From Proteobacteria bacterium UBA3588 (GTDB taxonomy: Bacteria; Pseudomonadota; Gammaproteobacteria; Thiohalomonadales; Thiohalomonadaceae): a stretch of 29,854 bases of DNA. The translations under genes and the position numbers were made by a program. A model generated the notes under the pieces. The model worked only from the letters and a program-made list of their open reading frames with translations, made no database searches and was not told the DNA's origin. The stretch covers positions 1 to 29,854 of the forward strand of contig DFMR01000060.1 of NCBI GenBank assembly GCA_002376325.1, written 5' to 3'. Positions 8,547 through 16,139 of this stretch are shown one piece after another. Each line of letters opens with the position of its first letter. The stretch's first letter is position 1.

Positions 8547-8584
8547 TAATCCCAGCCCCCCGTGAAAAAATCCAACTGCTGCCC

Positions 8585-9145
8585 TCAACCCACCCGCTCG
8601 TCCACCACCAGATCGCCGCCCGACAGCAGCGCCGCGACATCCAGCACGGTAACGGTGCCGCCGTGAACGCCTGCCACCCAGCCCAGGTTGCGCACCCCCT
8701 CGGAGGGCAGCGGCGGTTCCAGGCCCGCCGCATCGATGAGGAGCTGTCCCAGCACCTCATCGATGCGTAACCCAACCGTCACCTCACCCAGCGCCACCAC
8801 CAGGATCGGCGCCGTCGCGTCGTACTCGGCGGGCACGGCACTCAACATCTGCTTGAGATCGAGCACACTGACCAGCTCGCCGCGCAGATTCATCACGCCG
8901 GCGATATGGGGCGGAGTGCACGGCACCGGCGCCACCGCCGTGCGCTGTACGATCTCGACGGCATGACGGTAGGCCACCGCATAATGCTCCTCGGCACCGA
9001 GCCGGAACAGCACTGCCGGCTCGCCCTGCGCCGCCTGCGCCTCCCCGTCGTCGGCGTCGAGCAGGCGCAATCGCTCCAGCAGCACCGCACGCTCGTCGAT
9101 GGCGCGCGGCATGCGCTCAAAGGCATTGTCAGCGGCGTCGCTCAT
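8585..9145 (-). CDS. cheW: CheW-like coupling protein (WspD position)
   Basis: The 186-residue protein links receptors to CheA in the signalling array. The first 40 residues are a charged extension (DERAVLLERLRLLDADDGEAQ) not found in short CheW proteins. A CheW fold follows from about residue 42, with the typical HIAGVMNLRGELVSVLDLK strand-turn (about 80-98) and GLRIDEV. It starts 6 bases after the cheR stop and ends 38 bases before the globin receptor ATG. With the other CheW at 10650, it gives the two-CheW layout of Wsp clusters. The N-terminal extension could specialise it for one of the two receptors, but that is inference. Confidence 0.93.
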   Translation of the reverse strand: MSDAADNAFERMPRAIDERAVLLERLRLLDADDGEAQAAQGEPAVLFRLGAEEHYAVAYRHAVEIVQRTAVAPVPCTPPHIAGVMNLRGELVSVLDLKQMLSAVPAEYDATAPILVVALGEVTVGLRIDEVLGQLLIDAAGLEPPLPSEGVRNLGWVAGVHGGTVTVLDVAALLSGGDLVVDERVG

Positions 9146-9151
9146 GGCCTG

Positions 9152-10657
9152 TTATTCCCCCTCGTACACGTGCAATTCCTTGCGTAGTATCTCGGCTAGG
9201 CGGCCGAATACTAAACCGGGCGCGTTGTGCACCTGATGCTGCGGATCGAGCCGCTCGGCCAATTCCAGGGCGTTCTTCAGGCTGCGCAGACCGCCCTTGC
9301 GCTCGCCCAGCCGCAGTTGCAGCAGGCCGTTCTGAAAATGGGCCTCGACGAAATTGGGGTCGAGGAACAGTGCCTTGCGCAGCGCCTCCTGCGCCCGTTC
9401 CAGATTGCCCAGCTCCATCATGATAAGCGCGGTGATCAGGTAGGTGTGCTTGTCGAGGGGCGCCATGGCCAGGCTGGTTTCGCTCTCCTGCGCCGCCTCC
9501 TCCATCATGCCCAGGTTGGCCAGGGCCTTGGCCTTGTGCTGCGCCAGTTCCGCATCCATGCCGTCGCGCGCCGCCACCGCGTCCACCTTGGCTACGACCG
9601 CGTCCCAGCGCTCGGCACGCAACAGCTGGATCACCTCGGGATAACGGGAGGAGCGAGCCGGCGGCGGCGCGGGGGCGGGACGCGGCGGCGCAACAGCGAC
9701 CGGCCTGGGCGGCGCGGCCGTCACCGCGCCAGCCACTCGCGGCGGCGCGGCGGCGGCCACTGTCGGCGCGGGGCGCGGCGGCGGCACGGGGGCAGCAAAG
9801 GCGGCGCGGCGGCGGAAACAGAAGGTATCGCCCCACTGGTGCAGTTCCAACCCGGAGTTCGCCTCGGCCATCAGGTCCGAGGCGCCGAGCATCAGGTAGC
9901 CGCCCGGCAACAGGCTGTCATGAAACTTCTGCATCACCTGCGGGATCACGGCGGGGTCGAAATAGATGAAAACGTTGCGGCACAGGATCAGATCCATGGC
10001 GGCCGTACCCGACAACATGGTCGGAAAGTGATCCTCCGCCAGATTGAGATAGGAGAATTTCACTCGTTCGCGCAGCTCCGGCCGAATGCGAAAGGCGTCG
10101 CCCAGCTGTTCGAAATAGCGACTGCGCAAATCGGCGTCGGTGGTACGCATCGACCAGGTGGTGTATTGACCGCGAATCGCCACGCTCAAAGCATCGGTGT
10201 TGATATCGGTGCCGAGCAGATGGACTGTCCAGCTCTGCGGCTCCGGCAGCAATTCATCCAGCAGGATGGTGATCGTATAGATTTCCTGGCCGGCGGAACA
10301 ACCCGCGCTCCAGACCCGCAGCGAACGATCGCCGCTGCGAAACTTGCGTTCGATCAACTCCGGCAGCCAAGCCTGGCGCAGGAAACGCAACTGCTCATCG
10401 TCGCGAAAGAAGTAGCTCTCGCCGATGGTGATGCGGGCGACCAGGTATTCCAACTCCGGCGAATTCACCGCCCCTTCGTCAAGATGCTGCAGGTAGGCGG
10501 CGGCGGCGCGGTAACCAAAGCGGACGCACGCGCCCTGTACGATCTTCGGCAGGTCATCCAACTGATAGGGCTGCAACACGATGCCGATACGCCGCCGCAC
10601 CAGCTGGGTCAGCAGATCAACCTGTGTCGGCGACAGGCTATAGGCCTGGTCAGGCAT
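9152..10657 (-). CDS. cheR: CheR methyltransferase with C-terminal TPR domain (WspC-like)
   Basis: CheR methylates receptor glutamates using S-adenosylmethionine. Residues 1-285 form the CheR domain: a helical N-terminal part; ITIGESYFFRD (76-86); the SAM-binding WSAGCSAGQE (116-125); GTDIN (149-153); and CRNVFIYFDP (226-235). A low-complexity Pro/Ala/Arg linker spans about 286-337, and a TPR region follows (about 340-480), ending at residue 501. This CheR-TPR fusion is the form found in Wsp-type pathways. The SAM motif has Gln where many CheR proteins have Glu (GQE for GEE). The start overlaps the upstream cheW stop by 8 bases, so translation is probably coupled. Confidence 0.96.
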   Translation of the reverse strand: MPDQAYSLSPTQVDLLTQLVRRRIGIVLQPYQLDDLPKIVQGACVRFGYRAAAAYLQHLDEGAVNSPELEYLVARITIGESYFFRDDEQLRFLRQAWLPELIERKFRSGDRSLRVWSAGCSAGQEIYTITILLDELLPEPQSWTVHLLGTDINTDALSVAIRGQYTTWSMRTTDADLRSRYFEQLGDAFRIRPELRERVKFSYLNLAEDHFPTMLSGTAAMDLILCRNVFIYFDPAVIPQVMQKFHDSLLPGGYLMLGASDLMAEANSGLELHQWGDTFCFRRRAAFAAPVPPPRPAPTVAAAAPPRVAGAVTAAPPRPVAVAPPRPAPAPPPARSSRYPEVIQLLRAERWDAVVAKVDAVAARDGMDAELAQHKAKALANLGMMEEAAQESETSLAMAPLDKHTYLITALIMMELGNLERAQEALRKALFLDPNFVEAHFQNGLLQLRLGERKGGLRSLKNALELAERLDPQHQVHNAPGLVFGRLAEILRKELHVYEGE

Positions 10658-11165
10658 CGGCGTCCGCCTCCGCAGGTTCCTCGCCCGCCAGCAGCCACTG
10701 CCGCAAAGCCGCCTTATCCAGCCGCAGTTCGCTTACCGGTTGAGCCAGATCGAAGGCCAGCAGCCGTTCGGGGTCGAGCAGCAGCCACACGCTGCCGCTA
10801 CGCCGTACCACGCCGCGCAACGGTGCCCGCCCCCCATGCAGCAACGCCGAAAGGTCGGCGCTATGCACCGCCGCCGCCTCGACGCCGTCAATCTCATCCA
10901 CCACCAGGCCCGCCACTCGCTCCGCGCAGCGGCACCAGATCACCGGCGTATGCAGCGTATAGCGCGGCGCATCCGGCAGCCCCAGGCGCAGCGCCAGATC
11001 GGCCAGCAACACCGTTTCGCCGCCCAGGGCGGTAACGCCGACCACGTAGTCGCTGGCTTCGGGCAACGGCTGCACCGCCACCAGAAAGGAGGCACGCTCC
11101 ACGGCCGTCACCTCCAGCGCAAAATTGATCCCTGCGCAGCGAAAGAACAGCAGCATGGCCTGCAT
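10650..11165 (-). CDS. Divergent CheW-like coupling protein (WspB position)
   Basis: The 171-residue CheW-domain protein has features such as FALEVTAVERASF near the N-terminus, VVGVTALGGETVLLADLALRLGL (about 46-68) and VAGLVVDEIDGVE. It is more diverged than the second CheW of the operon: the usual NLRG turn is replaced by ALGG. The last 25 residues are acidic (LLAGEEPAEADADA). ATG at 11165 is chosen because it lies 2 bases after the stop of the HD-GYP gene; GTG-like starts further upstream would overlap that gene. It probably serves as an adaptor between CheA and a receptor, in the place of WspB. Confidence 0.88.
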   Translation of the reverse strand: MQAMLLFFRCAGINFALEVTAVERASFLVAVQPLPEASDYVVGVTALGGETVLLADLALRLGLPDAPRYTLHTPVIWCRCAERVAGLVVDEIDGVEAAAVHSADLSALLHGGRAPLRGVVRRSGSVWLLLDPERLLAFDLAQPVSELRLDKAALRQWLLAGEEPAEADADA

Positions 11166-11167
11166 CG

Positions 11168-12259
11168 TCAACCCCGATCCCAATCATGCAAATCGCGCTT
11201 CATCACGCTGCCGAAGATGCGTGCGCTGGGGTCTTGTTGGGCATCAAACGGCAACTCGAGCTTTTCCGGCGTCGTGAGAACGATATCGAGGAAACGCTCG
11301 ACCAGGTCCCGGTCCCAATAACCCTTGGCACACTCCTGCTCCATGATTTGGACGACTTTTTCCAACGGAAAAGCCGGTTTATAGGGACGTTCGGAGGAGA
11401 GCGCATCATAGATGTCGACGATTTGGAACACCCGTGCCAGCTCCGGGATCTCGTATTCGCGCAATCCTTCCGGGTAACCGCTGCCGTCCCAGCGCTCATG
11501 GTGGAAATGGATGATATCGACGGTGCTCTTCATGGTGCGTAACGGACGGCACAACTCGGCGCCGATGGCGGGATGCTGCCGCATCAGCATCCATTCGCTA
11601 TCGCTCAACGGACCGTTCTTGAGCAACACGCCGTCCGGAATACCGAGTTTGCCGATGTCGTGCAGGATCCCGCCACGGCGCAAGGCGTCCAGCTCCTCGA
11701 AGCCGTAACCCAGGCTGCGGCCGAACACCACCGCCATGTGCGACAACCGGTCGCAGTGGTCGCGGGTATTCTGATCCTTGGCCTCCACCATGCGCGCCAA
11801 CGCAAACAGTACCGATTCGGTATCGTCCAGGCGATCGATCAGGCGCTTCTTCTGCACCGCGGACTTGACCCGCGCCACCAGTTCGATGTTGTTGTAGGGT
11901 TTGGTCACGAAGTCGGTGGCGCCGCTTTCGAATCCCCGCGCCACATCGTCAGGGTTACCCAGGCTGGTCAGCATGATCACCGGCAGGAACTCCTGGCCCT
12001 GCTGGTGACGGATATGGGCGCAGACGTCGAAACCGTCCATCCCCGGCATCAGGACATCCAGCATCACCGCGTCGAAATTGCTCTCCAGCAACTGTTTGAT
12101 GGCCCGCTCGCCGCTCTCCGCCTCCACCACCTGACATCCCTGCGCCTCAAGAACAGCCTTTACCATCAATCGGTTAGTGGCCATATCGTCCACCACCAGC
12201 ACCCGGTACGGTCCGATGATGCCGGGCGACAGCGTAAGGACATTGGCGGCGTTGGGCAT
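11168..12259 (-). CDS. HD-GYP response regulator, predicted c-di-GMP phosphodiesterase
   Basis: This is the first gene of the long operon. The 363-residue protein has a receiver domain (about 17-135) with Asp68 (AVMLDVLMPG) and Lys120. An HD-GYP domain (about 145-340) follows, with the metal-binding HDIGKLGIPD (His200-Asp201), the His pair HFHHERWDGSGYPEG (GYP at 261-263) and further conserved DIYDAL. It resembles the RpfG family, which hydrolyses cyclic di-GMP when phosphorylated. It is a good candidate for the direct phospho-target of CheA, opposing the cyclase at 1557. The start is preceded by a GGAGGAGG ribosome site. Activity is predicted from intact motifs only. Confidence 0.95.
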   Translation of the reverse strand: MPNAANVLTLSPGIIGPYRVLVVDDMATNRLMVKAVLEAQGCQVVEAESGERAIKQLLESNFDAVMLDVLMPGMDGFDVCAHIRHQQGQEFLPVIMLTSLGNPDDVARGFESGATDFVTKPYNNIELVARVKSAVQKKRLIDRLDDTESVLFALARMVEAKDQNTRDHCDRLSHMAVVFGRSLGYGFEELDALRRGGILHDIGKLGIPDGVLLKNGPLSDSEWMLMRQHPAIGAELCRPLRTMKSTVDIIHFHHERWDGSGYPEGLREYEIPELARVFQIVDIYDALSSERPYKPAFPLEKVVQIMEQECAKGYWDRDLVERFLDIVLTTPEKLELPFDAQQDPSARIFGSVMKRDLHDWDRG

Positions 12260-12290
12260 GACCTCCTCCGGCGGTTCGAGGTTTTAGATA

Positions 12291-12310
12291 ATTAGTTTCG
12301 GATAGTTACA
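12291..12310. promoter_or_regulatory. Tandem TAGTT half-sites upstream of the chemosensory operon
   Basis: Two TAGTT motifs lie 10 bases apart (12293-12297 and 12303-12307) in the AT-rich stretch 30-50 bases upstream of the HD-GYP gene start. They match the half-site of the marR operator on the other side of this divergent region. One helical turn of spacing would put both on the same DNA face. No good -35/-10 pair for the minus strand could be fixed, so this is a tentative regulator site. Confidence 0.3.
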
Positions 12311-12471
12311 GAATCATTGCAGCGCTGCCCACTTAATCACAGTTCCAACGACCGCACAACTGCCGAGTCTTTGGTCCGGACGAGCACCGGCGCAAGCCGC
12401 GAAATACCTGTACTCCGCCGCACCGTCGGGCCGCTTCCGCGCCTGCGTGGCACGATCCCGCGAGACGGCGC

Positions 12472-12500
12472 TTGCGTCGGTTCCGTTCCGCCGCCATAAT
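12472..12500 (+). promoter_or_regulatory. Sigma70-type promoter of the marR-emrAB-usp cassette
   Basis: A -35 element TTGCGT (12472-12477) and a -10 element CATAAT (12495-12500) are separated by exactly 17 bases. The -10 matches the consensus at five of six positions. Transcription would start near 12507, about 30 bases before the marR ATG. The rest of the 277-base region between the HD-GYP gene and marR (12260-12536) shows no gene. A 60-codon frame there has no support. Confidence 0.65.
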
Positions 12501-12529
12501 AGTTAGCACGCTAACTATTAGTTAACTAA
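12497..12529. promoter_or_regulatory. Overlapping inverted repeats, probable MarR operator
   Basis: A near-perfect palindrome with 11-base arms (TAATAGTTAGC at 12497-12507 and GCTAACTATTA at 12510-12520) has a two-base centre. It overlaps a second, perfect 12-base palindrome, TTAGTTAACTAA (12518-12529). The site covers the -10 element and the likely transcription start, only 7 bases before the marR ATG. This is the classic place for autorepression by a MarR-family dimer. Two overlapping sites suggest two dimers may bind. Confidence 0.75.
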
Positions 12530-12536
12530 CATTGAG

Positions 12537-12971
12537 ATGACCACCGAGGCTATCGAGAATTTCGGCGCGTTATTGGCGGAAACCGCCCGCATCTGGCGTA
12601 CCAAGCTGGATCAGCGGCTGCGCCCGCTGGGTCTGAGCCAGGCGAAATGGGTCGTGCTTCTGCAGCTATCCAAGGCGGGGAACGGCATCAATCAGAAGGA
12701 ACTGGCGCAACGCGTCGGGATCGAAGGCCCGACGCTCGTCGGGCTGCTGGATCGCTTGGGCGCCGATGGCCTGGTGGAGCGCCGCGAGTCAGCGACCGAT
12801 CGCCGCAGCAAGACGGTGCATCTCACCGCCAAGGCGGAGGCGATCACACGCCGCATCGCCGAAGTCGCGCGCGGGCTGCGCAACGATTTGTTGGGCGACA
12901 TCGATGCCGAAACGATGCAGCAATGCCGCCAGACGTTGGAACAGCTCAAGCAGCGTCTCGAACATCTGTAG
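12537..12971 (+). CDS. MarR-family transcriptional repressor
   Basis: The 144-residue winged-helix regulator resembles the MarR/SlyA/EmrR group. It has an N-terminal dimerisation helix, a helix-turn-helix at about 50-75 (NQKELAQRVGIEGPTLVGLLDRL) and a wing containing ATDRRSKTVHLT (86-97). A C-terminal helix (ETMQQCRQTLEQLKQRL) completes the dimer interface. It leads a cassette with an EmrAB-type efflux pump, the typical target of MarR/EmrR repressors that release DNA on binding small lipophilic or phenolic compounds. The palindromes just upstream are the likely binding site. There is no good ribosome site before the ATG (TTGAG), so translation may be weak. The inducer is unknown. Confidence 0.93.
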   Translation: MTTEAIENFGALLAETARIWRTKLDQRLRPLGLSQAKWVVLLQLSKAGNGINQKELAQRVGIEGPTLVGLLDRLGADGLVERRESATDRRSKTVHLTAKAEAITRRIAEVARGLRNDLLGDIDAETMQQCRQTLEQLKQRLEHL

Positions 12972-12999
12972 AACCGATTCCGTATTTCAGGAGCCGTCC

Positions 13000-13995
13000 G
13001 TGCGTAAAAAATTATCTCTTTTAAGCCTCGCGATCATTATCGCCGGCATCGTGATTTATCTTTATCATCTACACGACGTGAGCTACCCGGGTACCGACGA
13101 CGCTTATGTCGGCGCCAACACGGTGAGCGTTGCGCCGCAGGTGAGCGGCGCCGTAGCCCAGCTGTTGATCTCCAACCACCAACAAGTCAAGAAGGGCGCC
13201 CTGCTCTACTCCATCGAACGCCGACCATACGAAATCGCTTTGCAACAGGCACAGGCCAATCTAGCGACCGCCGAGCTTCAGGTGGAGCAAAACCAGGCGG
13301 CAGTTACGGCGGCGCAAGCCGAAGTCCATCGCAATGAAGTGCTGTTGGCCAATGCCAAACTGCATGCCGAACGCAGCGCCCATCTCAAGCGCACGGATTT
13401 GCTGTCGCGGCAACAGGCCGACGACGACGAGGCGAACTATAAGGCAGCGCAGGCCAATCTGGCCGTCGCCAAGGCGAATCTCATTGAGGCGCAGCGCAAG
13501 TTGGGGGTACCCGGCGCCGACAACGCCGCTGTGCGTGCGGCACGAGCCACGGTGGATAAGGCGCAATGGGATATCGACCATACGGAGATACACGCGCAAT
13601 GCAGCGGCCGCATCGGTGAATTGTCGCTGGAGGCGGGCGACATGGTGCAGGCGGGCCAAGCCGGTTTTGTGCTGATTTGCGATCGCGTGTATTGGGTCGA
13701 CGCCAATTACAAGGAGACGGCGATTTCGCGCATTCGCGTCGGCCAACCAGCCGACGTTTCCATCGATATGTATCCCGATCACTCGTTCCACGGCGTGGTG
13801 CAAAGCATCAGCGGTGCGAGTGGTGTCGCCTTTTCGATGTTGCCCCCCGAAAACGCCACCGGCAACTGGGTAAAGGTGACGCAGCGCGTACCCGTGCGGA
13901 TACGCATAACCGACGCCGATCCCGCAATGCCACTGCGGGTAGGAACCAGCGCCACCATCACTGTCGACACGACATCGTTATCTACCAAGCGCTAG
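13000..13995 (+). CDS. emrA: EmrA/HlyD-type membrane fusion protein of a multidrug efflux pump
   Basis: The 331-residue periplasmic adaptor has one N-terminal membrane anchor (about 4-23) and then the biotinyl-lipoyl half-motif (DDAYVGANTVSVAPQVSGAV, about 31-50). A long alpha-hairpin coiled coil (about 80-190, AQANLATAELQVEQNQAAV) and a beta-barrel region (QAGFVLICDRVYWVDANYKE) follow. It links the inner-membrane MFS pump to an outer-membrane channel; no TolC-like gene is in the window. GTG at 13000 is chosen because CAGGAG lies 6 bases upstream and the anchor helix follows directly. A longer frame back to 12766 overlaps marR and is not credible. It lies 28 bases after marR. Confidence 0.93.
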   Translation: MRKKLSLLSLAIIIAGIVIYLYHLHDVSYPGTDDAYVGANTVSVAPQVSGAVAQLLISNHQQVKKGALLYSIERRPYEIALQQAQANLATAELQVEQNQAAVTAAQAEVHRNEVLLANAKLHAERSAHLKRTDLLSRQQADDDEANYKAAQANLAVAKANLIEAQRKLGVPGADNAAVRAARATVDKAQWDIDHTEIHAQCSGRIGELSLEAGDMVQAGQAGFVLICDRVYWVDANYKETAISRIRVGQPADVSIDMYPDHSFHGVVQSISGASGVAFSMLPPENATGNWVKVTQRVPVRIRITDADPAMPLRVGTSATITVDTTSLSTKR

Positions 13996-14001
13996 TTTCC
14001 C

Positions 14002-15531
14002 ATGAACGCAGTAGCCTCGCGGCATCGATTACTCATATCGGTGGCGGTGATGTCCGCCACCGTTATGCAGGTGATCGACACCACCATCGTAAACGTCGCG
14101 CTGCCGCAGATGCAGGGGCAACTCGGTGCCACGCCCGACCAGATCAGCTGGGTGCTCACCAGCTACATGGTCTCGTCGGGGATCTTCATGCCCCTCACCG
14201 GCTATTTCACCGATCGCGCGGGCCAGAAGCGCTACCTGATGTTGAGTATCATCGGCTTCACCATCACCTCGGCGTTATGCGGCCTGTCCGCCAATTTGGT
14301 GGAATTGGTTCTGTTCCGCGTGTTGCAGGGGGTGTTTGGCGCCGCACTGGTCCCCTTATCGCAAGCGATCATGGTTCGCACTTACCCGGCCGAGGAACGC
14401 GGCAGGGCCATGGCAATATGGGGGGTCGGCGTGATGGTAGGGCCGATCCTGGGTCCGACGTTGGGCGGCTACCTTACCGAGATGCTGAGTTGGCGCTGGA
14501 CCTTCTTCATCAATCTTCCGGTCGGCATTCTTTCGCTGTTTCTCACCTGGCGCTTCGTTCCCGACAGCGAACGGCGGGAACGGGTGATGGATTGGATGGG
14601 GCTGCTGCTGCTGGCGCTGGCGGTGGGCGGTCTGCAATGGGTATTGGACCGCGGCAACCAGGAAGACTGGTTCTCCTCCACGCATATCCAGATGGCGTTG
14701 GCCATCAGTCTCATCGGCTTCATCGGCTATGCGTGGCACAGCGTCACCGCCGATCAGCATCATGTGCTGTTCCACCCCAGCATTTATCGCGACCGAAATT
14801 TCGTCACGGCAAGTCTGCTGCTGGCGGTGTTTGGACTGGGCCTCTATGGCAACATGATGTTGCAGCCTCTGCTGTTGGAAAACCTGCTGGGCTATCCAAC
14901 AATTACGACCGGCCTCACTCTCGCGCCAAGAGGTATCGCCAGCATGATCAGCATGATGGTCGTAGGTCGTGTCATTGGCCGCGTCGATCCGCGCTGGTTG
15001 ATAGCCGCTGGGATCCTGATATTTTCCGCCGGCTCCCTATTCGCCACCCATTACACACTGGATATCAGTATCGCCTGGGTGGTATGGCCGCCAATCATTC
15101 AGGGGTTCGGCCTCGGCATGGTATTTGTTCCCCTTACGGCGATTGCCTTTTCCACCTTGCCGCCGCGCCATTCCGCGGAAGCGGCCGGCCTGTTCAGCCT
15201 GTTGCGCACGATCGGCTCGTCGATCGGCATTTCTATCGTAGCGACGACCCTGACCCGCCAGGGCCAGATACTGTGGAACCAGTTCGGCGGGCATATCACC
15301 GCTTATAATCCTGCCGTCAGGGACTACCTGCATCATGCACACTTGCACGTCGGCTCGCCCCAGGCAGCTGCGCTTCTCGGCAACGTGCTGGGCCAACAGG
15401 CGACGATATCGGCATACGTCGATGCGTTCTCTCTGGTACTTTGGAGCTTTCTAGCCATGCTGCCCCTGGTGTTCGTGATGAAACACCAGCGCCACCCTAC
15501 CGGCGGCGCCGCCGCTCCTGCGATGGAATAA
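14002..15531 (+). CDS. emrB: EmrB/QacA-type MFS drug exporter (DHA2, 14 helices)
   Basis: The 509-residue inner-membrane proton-drug antiporter belongs to the DHA2 family. Visible signatures are the first helix VMQVIDTTIVNVALP (about 15-29); the loop FTDRAGQKRYL, a form of motif A; and the helix-5 antiporter motif GVGVMVGPILGPTLGGYL (motif C). Hydropathy gives about 14 membrane segments, with a short polar C-terminus. It starts 6 bases after emrA, in the same transcript. Together with EmrA it should expel hydrophobic compounds or uncouplers. There is no clear Shine-Dalgarno sequence, so translation is probably coupled to emrA. A 543-codon shadow frame on the same strand is not a gene. Confidence 0.95.
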   Translation: MNAVASRHRLLISVAVMSATVMQVIDTTIVNVALPQMQGQLGATPDQISWVLTSYMVSSGIFMPLTGYFTDRAGQKRYLMLSIIGFTITSALCGLSANLVELVLFRVLQGVFGAALVPLSQAIMVRTYPAEERGRAMAIWGVGVMVGPILGPTLGGYLTEMLSWRWTFFINLPVGILSLFLTWRFVPDSERRERVMDWMGLLLLALAVGGLQWVLDRGNQEDWFSSTHIQMALAISLIGFIGYAWHSVTADQHHVLFHPSIYRDRNFVTASLLLAVFGLGLYGNMMLQPLLLENLLGYPTITTGLTLAPRGIASMISMMVVGRVIGRVDPRWLIAAGILIFSAGSLFATHYTLDISIAWVVWPPIIQGFGLGMVFVPLTAIAFSTLPPRHSAEAAGLFSLLRTIGSSIGISIVATTLTRQGQILWNQFGGHITAYNPAVRDYLHHAHLHVGSPQAAALLGNVLGQQATISAYVDAFSLVLWSFLAMLPLVFVMKHQRHPTGGAAAPAME

Positions 15532-15550
15532 TAAGATGGAGGTACCCGTA

Positions 15551-16018
15551 ATGACAGCGACTACGCCCCCCGTGTTCGCCTACCAAACTATCGTGCTGGC
15601 CTATGACGGCAGCCACGAAGGTCGTACTGCCTTATGCGAAGGCGCGGAACTCGCGCGTCTTTGTAATGCAACCACACACCTACTGGCCGTCATGCGGTTA
15701 CCGCTCGGTGTCTCCATCGGCGAGACCTTCAGCTCGGAAGCGATGGTCCGAGACGCCTACGAGGAGGTCGAGGCGATATTGCAGCAAGGTGTCGCGGAAT
15801 TGATGGAGCGCGGGGTCAAGGTCGACGGACATTTGCGCCAGGGCGAACCGATTGCGGAAATCGTAAATTTGGCGCGCGAAGTCAATGCCGATCTGATTGT
15901 CGTCGGTCACCGCCACCGGGGCGGCGTTGCACGCTGGTGGCACAACCCGACGGGCGCCACACTGCTCGACACCGTCCCATGCAGCGTGCTGGTAGCCTGT
16001 TCAGCATCGTGCGACTGA
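15551..16018 (+). CDS. Universal stress protein (UspA family)
   Basis: The 155-residue small cytoplasmic protein has the single Usp fold. It has an N-terminal strand and turn IVLAYDGSHEGRTAL (about 13-27), a central helix region, and a C-terminal ADLIVVGHRHRGG...TGATLLDTVPCSVLV. In ATP-binding Usp proteins the last motif is G-x2-G-x9-G(S/T). Here the second Gly is His (GHRH), so nucleotide binding is uncertain. ATG at 15551 is chosen because GGAGG (15538-15542) lies 8 bases upstream; an in-frame ATG at 15536 would place that ribosome site inside the gene. It is the last gene of the marR-emrAB cassette, 19 bases after emrB, which ties a stress-resistance protein to the pump. Confidence 0.9.
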   Translation: MTATTPPVFAYQTIVLAYDGSHEGRTALCEGAELARLCNATTHLLAVMRLPLGVSIGETFSSEAMVRDAYEEVEAILQQGVAELMERGVKVDGHLRQGEPIAEIVNLAREVNADLIVVGHRHRGGVARWWHNPTGATLLDTVPCSVLVACSASCD

Positions 16019-16139
16019 CTAGAGCCGTGCTGGCGTTGTCGCCGGACGGACGTCGGAGCCCGCGAGAACGCCTCGTCGCTCCTCACATTCAGATGCCATC
16101 CACGCTCGCTCATTGCGTGACCCGCGATGCGTGCGGCAA

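Noticed and set aside
6861..8549. A 562-codon plus-strand frame
   Set aside because: Antisense to the globin receptor and the end of cheA; no recognisable motif, low-complexity Gly/His/Leu composition.
9227..11035. A 602-codon open frame on the plus strand
   Set aside because: It lies antisense to cheR and cheW, whose protein motifs are clear. The translation is rich in Arg, Gln, His and Gly with no domain, as expected for a shadow frame in GC-rich DNA.
12317..12499. A 60-codon frame between the HD-GYP gene and marR
   Set aside because: No ribosome site, no motif, and it runs across the marR promoter and into the operator.
13677..15308. A 543-codon plus-strand frame overlapping emrA and emrB
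   Set aside because: Same-strand shadow of emrB; the Arg/His/Gly-rich translation lacks membrane helices, whereas the emrB frame has 14.
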